A model generated the notes under the pieces. It did no database searches and was not told the origin of the DNA. It worked only from the letters and a program-made list of their open reading frames with translations. Both the position numbers and the translations under genes were made by a program. A stretch of 26,547 bases of DNA from Candidatus Aenigmatarchaeota archaeon (GTDB taxonomy: Archaea > Aenigmatarchaeota > Aenigmatarchaeia > QMZP01 > JAUXAV01): contig JAUXAV010000003.1 in the NCBI GenBank assembly GCA_030619735.1, forward strand, positions 1 through 26,547, read 5' to 3'. Every line of letters starts with the position of its first letter. Within the stretch, counting starts at the first letter, position 1. Shown here piece by piece: positions 1 through 5,664 of the stretch.

Positions 1-18
1 AACCAACCAACCAACCAA
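1..18. repeat. Left terminal telomere-like AACC tandem
   Basis: The window opens with four perfect AACC units plus AA. The same tetranucleotide appears at the other end in inverted orientation (26532-26547). Tandem short repeats in inverted orientation at both ends of a compact gene set suggest natural ends of a linear molecule. Short terminal repeats are known from some linear archaeal viruses. The true number of units may be larger than assembled here. Confidence 0.85.
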
Positions 19-504
19 GATATATATATTTGAAAGGCTGTTATGGGATAGCTGTAATGGAAAGGTAGTGTTGGGAAGTATGTGATAGAGTTGATATGTT
101 CAGGGTAAATCAGGTTTCGTGAAACGATAAATCGGCATACTACGCCTCATGTGTCCAGATTTATGGAATCAAAAAAAGGGAATTGTGGAATCGTAATTTC
201 AGGAAGCGGTGTAAGGGGAGGGCAGTTTGAAACCGTGTAAGGGAGTTGCTATATTGAAACAGGCATACTGCGGGAGTTAAAAAAACCATATCCCGTTAAG
301 GTGAATTCGTGCCTGTTTGGTTTCACTACCGTTCCATTATGTCCGAATATGCGGAAACGATAATTATGCCATGTCCGAATATGCGTGTAATGATAATTAG
401 GTGGAAGCGACATGTACAGCCTTTAATTATCGTTCCATCATTTTGTAAGATAACTAATTAGACCATTCCGGCATTTTTGCTGTTGCTACTCAAAGAAAGT
501 TATC
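19..504. other. Non-coding left end, repeat-rich
   Basis: No credible gene is seen in this 486-base stretch. It holds short repeats described separately, a small palindrome GTTTC-GT-GAAAC near 114-125, and two copies of a motif starting GAAAC and continuing through GCATACT(G/A)CG (121-146 and 256-276). A related copy lies in inverted orientation at the right end (26440-26459). The region is a candidate replication or end-maintenance region; this role is inferred from position and repeat content only. Confidence 0.5.
339..399. repeat. Direct repeat pair (iteron-like)
   Basis: Two close copies occur at 339-366 and 371-399. Each starts ATGTCCGAATATGCG and ends GATAATTA, with a short variable centre. 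A partial inverted copy (TAATTATCGTTCC) follows near 424-436. This is iteron-like and could bind an element-encoded protein such as one of the zinc ribbons. That function is inference. Confidence 0.65.
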
Positions 505-509
505 TTACA
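444..509. terminator. 12-bp inverted repeat at the end of the leftward operon
   Basis: TGTAAGATAACT at 444-455 is an exact inverted match of AGTTATCTTACA at 498-509, with 42 bases between. The right arm covers the stop codon of the last leftward gene (505-780). It could form a 3' hairpin that ends or stabilises the long leftward transcript, or be a protein-binding site. Confidence 0.5.
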
Positions 510-780
510 GGGTTTCTGGAATGTAATAAAATCCATTCTTGTCCTTTTTGTAGAATCGTCTTGTTCTTGGGATATCAATATTGGTCATTAAATCAACAAT
601 TATAATATCCATACAATCCCTAATTACGATTGACATCGGATACCTTCCATGACCACAACAGCAGGCAAGAGTTTTAATTCCCACACAATTTAGGGATTTT
701 ATTAGATTAGTCATACATCCATCTACCCGGAAGGTCCTGTTGTTAATTTCTATTCTTCTGGAGTTTCTTTTATTGCACAT
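505..780 (-). CDS. Small Cys/His protein with a CCGHGRYP motif
   Basis: A 91-residue protein with the core C-C-C-G-H-G-R-Y-P at about residues 40-48, a hydrophobic strand (IVIRDCMDIIIVD), and a tail ending in FYYIPE. I recall similar short proteins with a CCGHG(K/R)YP core and a YYIPE-like tail from archaeal and phage genomes, with no known function. Metal binding by the Cys/His cluster is likely but not shown. It is the last gene of the leftward operon. No Shine-Dalgarno sequence precedes the ATG, unlike most neighbours; the bases just upstream are CCTCC on the coding strand. Confidence 0.75.
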   Translation of the reverse strand: MCNKRNSRRIEINNRTFRVDGCMTNLIKSLNCVGIKTLACCCGHGRYPMSIVIRDCMDIIIVDLMTNIDIPRTRRFYKKDKNGFYYIPETL

Positions 781-845
781 ATTTTCGGGGAGGAAGGCCC
801 AGGGTTTGCACAGAAGACCGAATGGGTACGGTTTCTTACCAAGGC

Positions 846-1001
846 TTATCCCCTGTCCCGGAGCTGTTGTATTATATCTTTAATCATGGTTAATTTCCTG
901 CAGCCAGGGCATTTGAATTCCTTATCACTCCTTCTTATTGTAGTCCTGGTTTCATGCCTGCAGTGGGGGCATCTTATTGTATATTTTCTGTTGTTGCTCA
1001 T
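846..1001 (-). CDS. Tiny zinc-ribbon protein (51 aa)
   Basis: A 51-codon frame opening MSNNRKYTIRCPHC. It carries C-P-H-C and C-P-G-C pairs about 20 residues apart, a classic two-knuckle zinc ribbon, followed by a short helical tail (MIKDIIQQL). A GGAGA ribosome binding site lies just upstream. Its ATG overlaps the TGA stop of the gene before it (ATGA), so the two are probably translationally coupled. Zinc ribbons of this size usually bind nucleic acid or a protein partner; the exact target is unknown. It is one of at least seven in this operon. Confidence 0.75.
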   Translation of the reverse strand: MSNNRKYTIRCPHCRHETRTTIRRSDKEFKCPGCRKLTMIKDIIQQLRDRG

Positions 1002-1171
1002 GTTTTCTCCTTCAATTCATTTTCTACTACCCTGCGGTTGCGTTCTTCTTTTAGCCTTTTTTTATTCATTCTTGATAAGCAGGAATTGCATACAAAACGA
1101 GGATATAGCTTCTTGTTATATTTTCCGCATCCTGTACATAGGCCTTCCTTTGTTGTTTTTATCCTGCTCAT
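998..1171 (-). CDS. Tiny zinc-ribbon protein (57 aa)
   Basis: This 57-residue frame contains C-T-G-C and C-N-S-C pairs separated by 12 residues, then a strongly basic helix rich in Lys, Arg and Glu. That layout fits a small nucleic-acid-binding zinc ribbon. Its ATG overlaps the TAA of the upstream gene (TAATG) and its TGA overlaps the ATG of the downstream gene (ATGA). This tight chaining supports it as real despite the small size. Function unknown. Confidence 0.72.
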   Translation of the reverse strand: MSRIKTTKEGLCTGCGKYNKKLYPRFVCNSCLSRMNKKRLKEERNRRVVENELKEKT

Positions 1172-1293
1172 TATTCATTTTCCTTTTTATTCCTGATTAG
1201 GACCGTATGACTGCAGTATGGGCATTCAGCAATTTTACAATCCCCGAATGCATTCTTGCTTGTCCTGGTATTCAGCAGTTTCTTCATCCCCAT
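1171..1293 (-). CDS. Tiny single-knuckle zinc protein (40 aa)
   Basis: A 40-residue frame starting MGMKKLLNTRTSKNAF, with C-P-Y-C near its C-terminus and an additional Cys at about residue 19. A longer frame runs upstream, but the ATG at 1293 is preceded by GGAGG, so I chose it. It overlaps the end of the zinc ribbon at 1284-1406 by ten bases and abuts the next gene by TAATG. It may bind zinc as a partial ribbon or as a dimer. Confidence 0.6.
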   Translation of the reverse strand: MGMKKLLNTRTSKNAFGDCKIAECPYCSHTVLIRNKKENE

Positions 1294-1406
1294 GATTCCT
1301 CCACTGCTCTCTGCCTTGAAAACAGGTGTCCGCACTGGCATCTGAAATAGCGCTTGTCGTTTGTAAGGATGAGGTTTGTGCTTCCGCATTTAGGGCATGA
1401 CTTCAT
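1284..1406 (-). CDS. Tiny zinc-ribbon protein (40 aa)
   Basis: The 40-residue frame opens MKSCPKCGSTNLIL and has a second knuckle C-Q-C-G, giving C-x2-C and C-x-C-G in the typical zinc-ribbon spacing. A very strong ribosome binding site (GGAGGAGG) lies directly upstream. The start overlaps the stop of the preceding disrupted ribbon gene (ATGA). Likely a nucleic-acid-binding or adaptor ribbon; target unknown. Confidence 0.75.
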   Translation of the reverse strand: MKSCPKCGSTNLILTNDKRYFRCQCGHLFSRQRAVEESWG

Positions 1407-1530
1407 TTCCTTTTCCTCCTCCTGCGATTCCTGCGATTATAGAATTTATGGGAGCATGTGGTGCATCGTTTGCGGGTGAAGTGTATTGGTGTTCCGCAGT
1501 CACGCAGGGTTTTTGTTCCGGCATTACCAT
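1403..1530 (-). pseudogene. Zinc-ribbon gene with a one-base frameshift
   Basis: The ATG at 1530 (or 1524) gives MVMPEQKPC and then leaves the sensible frame. The next frame encodes DCGTPI...KRCTTCSHKFY and a very basic Arg/Lys tail, ending with a TGA that overlaps the next gene's ATG. Adding one C after the TGC at 1504-1506 joins the frames into CRDCG...CTTC, a complete four-Cys zinc ribbon. It is therefore a decayed gene, an assembly indel, or a programmed -1 frameshift. Confidence 0.65.
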
Positions 1531-1676
1531 CCTCTCACCTTTTTGAATATATCCTCTTTCTCAGCTTTCCGTTTCCTGTAGTACTTCTTCATCTGGATTC
1601 TATGTTTGGACTTGACTTTCGGCTTCCTCTGGTAATTCCGCTTCCAATCCAGAGACTTGGCCTTTGCTGATTTCAT
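1524..1676 (-). CDS. Small basic protein (50 aa)
   Basis: A 50-residue, Lys/Arg-rich frame starting MKSAKAKSLDWKRNYQ. It is mostly helical with alternating basic and acidic residues and has no Cys pairs. I chose the ATG at 1676 because GGAGAG sits upstream; the frame is open further upstream. It overlaps the 3' end of the HNH-like gene by 77 bases and the start of the disrupted zinc ribbon. It might bind nucleic acid, but no family is recognised. Confidence 0.45.
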   Translation of the reverse strand: MKSAKAKSLDWKRNYQRKPKVKSKHRIQMKKYYRKRKAEKEDIFKKVRGW

Positions 1677-2013
1677 TCCACAATCTCTCCATGCTGACTG
1701 AAGAAGCTCTGCGCCATGGTGCAGGGCAGCATACACGGCTCAGGGCAACCATGACCCGGTTGAACCTCTTCCTGTTCTCCAGGATGTTCCTGATGTAGTC
1801 TGCAATCTTATGGCACTGGTAGCATAACCCTATGGTGAAGTCCAGGGCTAATTGAGGGTTTAACCTGACCTCACTGGTGGAATAAGCATATTTCCAATGG
1901 TGCAGCTCTATTCTGCCCTTCCTCCTGCATGCAGCGCAGACTTCAGGCCGGACTCCTTCTACTGTGACCCTGAGCTTCCTGTACATGACCCTGAATTTTG
2001 TAGTTATCGGCAT
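1600..2013 (-). CDS. HNH-type Cys/His nuclease-like protein
   Basis: A 137-residue protein with C-A-A-C at 26-29, E-L-H-H at 36-39 and C-Y-Q-C-H at 64-68. This order (zinc pair, HH, zinc pair with His) is that of compact HNH endonucleases with a structural zinc. It lacks the NUMOD3-type N-terminal repeats of the two larger HNH genes here, so it is probably not the same kind of homing enzyme. The start overlaps the end of the amber-containing frame upstream. It may nick DNA during replication or processing; active-site integrity should be checked by alignment. Confidence 0.65.
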   Translation of the reverse strand: MPITTKFRVMYRKLRVTVEGVRPEVCAACRRKGRIELHHWKYAYSTSEVRLNPQLALDFTIGLCYQCHKIADYIRNILENRKRFNRVMVALSRVCCPAPWRRASSVSMERLWNEISKGQVSGLEAELPEEAESQVQT

Positions 2014-2300
2014 CTGTAATCATCCTTATCCATTGGTTCTTGGGGTTTCTTACTTAATTTCCATTCCTTCATCAGCTTATCAATAAATTTGATTATCTCC
2101 TTTTGACAACTACGGGACATGTCAATTTCTATGCCAACTTGAAAGACGTATTGCCTCCATCCACCACGCTAATGAATGATGCCAATTTCTGATTCAAACT
2201 TTTTATTGATTACCTTATACCTATGTAGCTTCAAACCCTTTTTTAGTGGAAGTTCCCTGAATTTTAAATGACTTCCACTAAAATATTTTGATGAACCCAT
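2004..2300 (-). CDS. WRQY-motif protein interrupted by an in-frame TAG
   Basis: Reading from the ATG at 2300 (AAGGAG upstream) gives 43 residues, then TAG at 2169-2171. The same frame then continues for 54 codons to a TAA overlapping the start of the HNH-like gene. The two halves belong together: ...SEIGIIH, amber, RGGWRQYVF. From memory, a widespread phage/archaeal family has a motif near L-G-x-I-x-W-Y-x-x-W-R-Q-Y-x-F, in which the amber would fall on the first Trp. So this is one gene with TAG read as an amino acid, or one carrying a TGG-to-TAG nonsense mutation. Confidence 0.6.
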
Positions 2301-2303
2301 ATC

Positions 2304-2471
2304 CTATTTCTCCTTATCCTTCCTGGTAAATGAATCCAAGGTTGGCACGTCCAGGGGCCTGCAGCAGCAGTTGTCAACATGTATGCCACACCCTGAGCAT
2401 ACGGGAAAGCTGGTGCTGGTATCAGGGTCCTCAAATTGTGTTGTCTTTCTTCCGCAACGTTTGCATTTCAT
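2304..2471 (-). CDS. Tiny zinc-ribbon protein (55 aa)
   Basis: The 55-residue frame opens MKCKRCGRKTTQFEDP and has a second knuckle C-S-G-C-G, then an unusual run of three Cys (about residues 35-37). It ends with TAG, one codon before the ATG of the next gene in the same frame. If TAG were read as sense it would fuse to that gene. A weak AGGGAA ribosome binding site lies upstream. Probably a nucleic-acid or protein adaptor ribbon. Confidence 0.7.
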   Translation of the reverse strand: MKCKRCGRKTTQFEDPDTSTSFPVCSGCGIHVDNCCCRPLDVPTLDSFTRKDKEK

Positions 2472-2567
2472 TTTTAATTCCCTGTAAATATAATGGGGGT
2501 TTAAATAATGAATGTCCCCAAGAAAGTTTTTAGTAAGGTCCTTTCTGCCAACAGGTTTAAGCCATGA

Positions 2568-2633
2568 CTACCTGACGGTTATAGCAATATAACGAGCATA
2601 GACCCGCATGGCGAACCGGGCTTTTTCAATCAT
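2568..2633 (-). CDS. Very short ORF ending at TAG, frame continues
   Basis: ATG at 2633 gives a 21-residue basic/hydrophobic peptide (MIEKARFAMRVYARYIAI...), then TAG at 2568-2570. The same frame stays open for another 32 codons and runs into the zinc ribbon at 2471. From 2633 to 2004 a single frame of 209 codons contains no TAA or TGA and only three TAGs. On its own the peptide is weakly supported; it matters as part of the amber pattern. Confidence 0.35.
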   Translation of the reverse strand: MIEKARFAMRVYARYIAITVR

Positions 2634-2687
2634 CTCTACAGGAAAAACTTGAGGGTTAAACCCAAAAGATAATTGTTTGCAGGGCCC

Positions 2688-3002
2688 TTACTTCTTCTTT
2701 ATGAAGACATCGTACATCCTGGTTGGGTTCTGTCCTTTTACTGCAGGTGGCTCTTCGCCCTTGTAGACAATCTTCACAGTGTCCCCCTTCTTGGCCTTTC
2801 CCATCCTGTTCTGCAGGACTTTGTGGCTGGGGGTCCTTGTCTCTTCCTTGTCAGTCTTGATGATATACTGAAGGCCGTATGTGCCTTCAACTATATCAGT
2901 GACTTCACCTACAAGCTCCTGGCCTTCCTCTTTGGGAATCCAGACACCTGTGCTCTCCTGTTCTTCCCATCCGTTCTCGGATGCAGCGCTTTCGTCTGCC
3001 AT
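2688..3002 (-). CDS. Small acidic OB-like protein, unknown role
   Basis: A 104-residue protein, MADESAASENGW..., with an acidic disordered start and then a compact beta-rich body: EELVGEVTDI, YGLQYIIK, TPSHKVLQNRM, GDTVKIVYKG and QNPTRMYDVF. The strand pattern suggests a small beta barrel such as an OB fold. I recall similar proteins from archaeal and bacterial phages, often without a proven function. I chose the ATG at 3002 because a strong GGGAGG site precedes it; the frame is open upstream into the previous gene. A single-stranded nucleic-acid-binding role is possible but is inference. Confidence 0.7.
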   Translation of the reverse strand: MADESAASENGWEEQESTGVWIPKEEGQELVGEVTDIVEGTYGLQYIIKTDKEETRTPSHKVLQNRMGKAKKGDTVKIVYKGEEPPAVKGQNPTRMYDVFIKKK

Positions 3003-3003
3003 A

Positions 3004-3167
3004 TTATTTACCTCCCTTGTTATATTTGAATGCCAGGAGTGTGACCTCCCAACCTCCATTATTGCTGGTTCACCCGGGGCTTCGTTCCCCTGGAGAATCC
3101 TGGTTATCGTGAACGTCCTGTCTGCATATACGTTGCTGCTCAGCCATTCAAAGGTTCCGTAGTTCAT
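3004..3167 (-). CDS. Small unknown protein, possible frameshift
   Basis: From the ATG at 3167, whose ATGA overlaps the previous stop, the frame encodes MNYGTFEWLSSNVYADRTF and continues. It then runs without a stop into the next gene. A shift of -1 near the codons for GEPA gives an alternative end, GGWEVTLLAFKYNKGGK, which stops at TAA (3004-3006), directly before the next ATG. That is the usual spacing in this operon, so a one-base indel or frameshift is likely. No family recognised. Confidence 0.5.
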
Positions 3168-3274
3168 CCCTTCTCCTTTGGGACATAGACCCTTATGGTT
3201 TCTATCTGCCTGCTGCTCCTGTTCAGCTTCTTGTATTTGTCTATGAGCCTGAAGCCCTGGATTATTTCAGACAT
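3164..3274 (-). CDS. Very small protein (36 aa)
   Basis: The 36-residue frame MSEIIQGFRLIDKYKKLNRS... ends in ETIRVYVPKEKG. It has an AGAAGGA site upstream, and its TGA overlaps the next ATG (ATGA). Coding character comes mainly from this tight linkage. No family recognised. Confidence 0.5.
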   Translation of the reverse strand: MSEIIQGFRLIDKYKKLNRSSRQIETIRVYVPKEKG

Positions 3275-3363
3275 TTTTGGGCTTCCTTCTTATATCCCCA
3301 TATTATACGATAAATATTCTATTCAAGAGCCAGCAATGGATACAACCATCTAAAGTCTTTCAT
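3262..3363 (-). CDS. Short ORF with an in-frame TAG (33 codons if read through)
   Basis: The ATG at 3363 overlaps the TGA of the zinc-ribbon gene above it (ATGA). It encodes MKDFRWLYPLLALE, TAG (3319-3321), then NIYRIIWGYKKEAQKCLK and TAA. The read-through end overlaps the start of the 36-residue gene at 3274, just as neighbouring genes overlap. This fits a single small gene with TAG read as an amino acid. A chance open frame cannot be excluded because it is short. Confidence 0.4.
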
Positions 3364-3731
3364 CCCCAATCACCTACTTTCCTTAATACGTATCTGTGGC
3401 CAAGGCGGGCCTCCAGCTCGGCCTCCCTGTACTTGAACATCACCCTGTGCATGGTCAGCATGCCGCAGGTGCTGCACCATGCCCTGAGATGCGGGCCTGA
3501 GTCTGTCAGGCAGGAGAAGATGTCATTGGTGCTGCATACCAGGCACCTGCACTTTGCGAATGCAGCTTTCGGGTCTTCAGGTAGGGGAGGCATGGGGGTT
3601 ATGGGCGTTGTAATGCAAGGTATCTCCACATAGTTATCCTTGAGGTCGTGGTCATCAGTCCTCTCAAAGGCTGCCTGCCTATTGAGCTGCATGTCCTGCC
3701 ATGCGTTCCTGAAGCGCTGTATGAAGTTCAT
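3360..3731 (-). CDS. Zinc-ribbon protein (123 aa)
   Basis: This 123-residue protein has a helical N-terminal part (MNFIQRFRNAWQDMQLNRQ), a Pro-rich linker, then C-R-C-L-V-C and W-C-S-T-C-G at about 61-66 and 84-89. A basic C-terminal segment follows. It is the largest ribbon of the operon. A GGAAGGA site lies upstream of the ATG at 3731. Likely nucleic-acid or complex binding; no specific family recognised. Confidence 0.7.
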   Translation of the reverse strand: MNFIQRFRNAWQDMQLNRQAAFERTDDHDLKDNYVEIPCITTPITPMPPLPEDPKAAFAKCRCLVCSTNDIFSCLTDSGPHLRAWCSTCGMLTMHRVMFKYREAELEARLGHRYVLRKVGDWG

Positions 3732-3742
3732 TTGAATCCTTC

Positions 3743-3820
3743 CTATGCTGAAATTACATTATGTAATCGGTAAGTTAATCCTTTGAATCCATTAGGGGGT
3801 CGTCCTCTTTTCTTTTTCAT
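3743..3820 (-). CDS. 25-aa AT-hook-like peptide ending at TAG
   Basis: Starting at an ATG that overlaps the previous stop (ATGA), the frame encodes MKKKRGRPPNGFKG... for 25 residues, then TAG at 3743-3745. The K-R-G-R-P-P core resembles an AT-hook, which binds the minor groove of AT-rich DNA. If TAG is read through, four more codons lead to a TGA that overlaps the next gene's ATG. Very short, so support is modest. Confidence 0.4.
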   Translation of the reverse strand: MKKKRGRPPNGFKGLTYRLHNVISA

Positions 3821-3975
3821 AAGTTCCTCCTGGCCTTTATACCCCTAATCTTTTCAGATGCCTTTAAGGATGATTGCTCTTCTTCATGTGCCTTGACTGC
3901 GATGTCTGCTTGGATTGCTTCCCAATCAGGTTCCTTATCAATGCCCAGGACCTTCCTAATTATGTGCGGCCACAT
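3817..3975 (-). CDS. Small helical protein (52 aa)
   Basis: A 52-residue frame, MWPHIIRKVLGIDKEPDWE..., with a long charged helix and a basic end (IRGIKARRNL). GGGAGG sits seven bases upstream. Its TGA overlaps the next ATG. The upstream gene ends 14 bases before. No family recognised. Confidence 0.6.
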   Translation of the reverse strand: MWPHIIRKVLGIDKEPDWEAIQADIAVKAHEEEQSSLKASEKIRGIKARRNL

Positions 3976-3988
3976 CTTGCCTCCCTGT

Positions 3989-4291
3989 TCATCTTATCCA
4001 GGCCTCCTTCAGGCAGGTCTCTTTGCCGTATTTCTCGTTGTATAATTCAATGCAGTCTTCCAGTACTTCAGTACCGTTTATGAATCTGCTGCAAGCTTCT
4101 GTAATATATATATTGTAATCCTCATGTTCAAGGTATTCAATAAACCAGCCTTCTGCATGCATGAGTGCAGTAATGTCAGGTTTCCTGTTATTGAGCATGG
4201 TGTCGCATACGATTACGCTTATTAGAATCATAATTGTTAAAATAACCATCCCATATTCAAGCTCCCTTATCATTTTCCTGCGTGGTATCAT
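3989..4291 (-). CDS. Single-pass membrane protein (100 aa)
   Basis: After a basic N-terminus (MIPRRKMIRELEYG), one strongly hydrophobic helix (MVILTIMILISVIVC) follows, then an acidic, Tyr/Glu-rich domain. A GTG two codons upstream is possible, but the ATG at 4291 overlaps the previous stop (ATGA) and has GAGGAG in front, so I prefer it. Orientation is probably N-in, with the C-terminal domain outside. No family recognised. Confidence 0.65.
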   Translation of the reverse strand: MIPRRKMIRELEYGMVILTIMILISVIVCDTMLNNRKPDITALMHAEGWFIEYLEHEDYNIYITEACSRFINGTEVLEDCIELYNEKYGKETCLKEAWIR

Positions 4292-4593
4292 ATCCACTCC
4301 TCAAGCTTCTTGATTTGGTCATCTATTTTACAGAGCCTATCTTCAATGTTGCTAATTCTTTCCAGGGCATCCCTGGTCATCTTGAACAGGTCCCTGATGT
4401 TTTGATTATTATTATACCCGGATGGGAGGGCAGCCTTCACCCTTGCGGGCATTTTCAGGGTCCCCCCTTCCTCCATGCGGGCCTTCACGGCAACACTTTT
4501 CTGGATTTTTGAATCCATGCTCTCATTCTCCATATTCTCACTCTCCTTAAAGGGATGGGAGCGTTCTGCGAGGCCCCACCAGCCCTTAGTCAT
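4288..4593 (-). CDS. Coiled-coil protein
   Basis: About 101 residues. The C-terminal half (RDLFKMTRDALERISNIEDRLCKIDDQIKKLEEWI as separate heptads) forms a clear coiled coil. The start is uncertain: ATG at 4593 gives MTKGWWGLAERSHPF, resembling the (K/R)GWWGxxERH opening of many small phage/archaeal proteins. ATG at 4533 has the better AAGGAG site and would yield 81 residues. It probably partners with the coiled-coil protein encoded just upstream. Confidence 0.6.
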   Translation of the reverse strand: MTKGWWGLAERSHPFKESENMENESMDSKIQKSVAVKARMEEGGTLKMPARVKAALPSGYNNNQNIRDLFKMTRDALERISNIEDRLCKIDDQIKKLEEWI

Positions 4594-4900
4594 GCTCTTC
4601 TTTGTGAACACACTGCTTGAACTCCTTGTCAATCCTTTTGAGATTGTCTTCTATTATTGCAAGGGTGTGGGTGCAGTTGTCGTCATGTGCTTCAAGGACT
4701 GTTATTCTCCTGGCAAGCTTGGTTAACTTGGGCCAGATGCCCTCAAAGTTCAAGCTTCTTATGTCCTGGAACTGGTTATCCACACGTGCATGGTTTCTCT
4801 CCAGGGCGCTTACCTTCTTTATTATCTTGTCTGATGCAATGCGGATGTTGGTGATGCTGCCGGACAACTCCTTGAACTTTTTCTGAATTTCCTCTTCCAT
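4586..4900 (-). CDS. Coiled-coil protein, first gene of the leftward operon
   Basis: A 104-residue, almost fully helical protein (MEEEIQKKFKELSGSITNI...) with heptad-spaced Leu/Ile and many charged residues, ending in HKEEHD. It overlaps the next gene by eight bases. AGGAG lies about ten bases upstream, and a TATA-like element sits at 4964-4972. Structural or scaffold role is possible; no family recognised. Confidence 0.65.
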   Translation of the reverse strand: MEEEIQKKFKELSGSITNIRIASDKIIKKVSALERNHARVDNQFQDIRSLNFEGIWPKLTKLARRITVLEAHDDNCTHTLAIIEDNLKRIDKEFKQCVHKEEHD

Positions 4901-5061
4901 GCAAATCGTCTCCTCAGCTTTTATGAACCTTTTCCGGGTCCTGAAAATCCTATGGAGAGGGGGGTTTATAAAGATTTATATGGTGAAGTATATATATGGA
5001 GGGGAACACATATAATAGAGTATATAAATGCTTATAAACCTGCTTATTCTTAGAATAGAAT
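4901..5061. promoter_or_regulatory. Divergent promoter region
   Basis: This AT-rich region separates the leftward and rightward early operons. For the rightward gene, GCTTATAAACC at about 5031-5040 lies about 27 bases before the ATG at 5062, so that mRNA is probably leaderless. For the leftward operon, TTTATAAAC on the minus strand (4964-4972) predicts a start near 4943. Further TATA-rich stretches (about 4974-5000) may be operator sites for the winged-helix protein encoded at 5062. Confidence 0.6.
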
Positions 5062-5331
5062 ATGGTTAATCTGAAAAACATGAAACTGGGAACACTGATA
5101 TGCCTGTTTTCGGAGCTTGAAAATGGAAGGACACTCAGGGAGTGTCAGACTGGCATAGAAAAGGGGTTTGCTCCTCCGGGGTTCATGTACATGAAGTCTT
5201 CCAGCCTGAAGAATAATGGAATCCTGAAGCTGGTTACTGACCCAAAATGCAAGAGGAGGAAGCTGATAAGGCTTACCAGCAAGGGCAAGAAGCTGAAGGA
5301 CCTGTTTGAAGCCATGAAGACCCTGGTTTAA
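5062..5331 (+). CDS. Winged-helix transcriptional regulator (MarR-like)
   Basis: An 89-residue protein with a helix-turn-helix core followed by a wing and the typical ending R-L-T-S-K-G-K-K-L-K-D-L seen in MarR/PadR-type winged helices. It is the first gene after the divergent promoter and apparently leaderless. By position it probably controls the two early operons, perhaps including its own. No ligand-binding domain is present. Confidence 0.7.
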   Translation: MVNLKNMKLGTLICLFSELENGRTLRECQTGIEKGFAPPGFMYMKSSSLKNNGILKLVTDPKCKRRKLIRLTSKGKKLKDLFEAMKTLV

Positions 5332-5346
5332 TTAAGGAGAAAATTA

Positions 5347-5664
5347 ATGTCCAAAATTGGTATTGGTTATAAGGCACAAAAGAAGGCAGAAAATATACTC
5401 CATGATGACGGTTTTGATATAGTATTTTCAGGTAGTGTGGCAAGCCATCTTCCTGAAGATATAGTTGCAATTAAAAACAAAAAGAAGTTTTTCATCAATG
5501 TAAAATCTTCAAAAGGAAAGCAGTTTGCAGTAGTAATTACAAATTTATTGAATCTTGAAAAACAAAAGGGGACACCTGCTTTGATGTTTATTAACAAAAC
5601 GAATGCCTGGTTGTTCACTCTAAAAAAATCATATCAAAATATTGCAGGTGATAAGAATGTGTAA
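5347..5664 (+). CDS. PD-(D/E)xK nuclease-like protein (Holliday-resolvase-like)
   Basis: A 105-residue protein with the layout of small archaeal resolvase-type nucleases: Q-K-K-A-E (Glu15), a GF step, G-S-x-x-S at 29-33, E-D-I-V-A-I (Asp38) and I-N-V-K-S-S (Lys53). The usual third acidic residue before V-K is Asn51 here, so activity may be altered. AAGGAG precedes the ATG. It overlaps the next gene by eight bases. Codons are more AT-rich than in neighbouring genes, hinting at separate origin. It could resolve branched or telomeric DNA. Confidence 0.65.
   Translation: MSKIGIGYKAQKKAENILHDDGFDIVFSGSVASHLPEDIVAIKNKKKFFINVKSSKGKQFAVVITNLLNLEKQKGTPALMFINKTNAWLFTLKKSYQNIAGDKNV

Noticed and set aside
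886..1200. Plus-strand hydrophobic frame of 104 codons
   Set aside because: It is the shadow of the two zinc-ribbon genes on the other strand, which have Cys pairs, ribosome binding sites and stop-start overlaps.
2591..2630. GC-rich hairpin with a T-run, considered as a terminator or tRNA fragment
   Set aside because: The stem is only about four pairs with a large loop, and no tRNA arms can be drawn.
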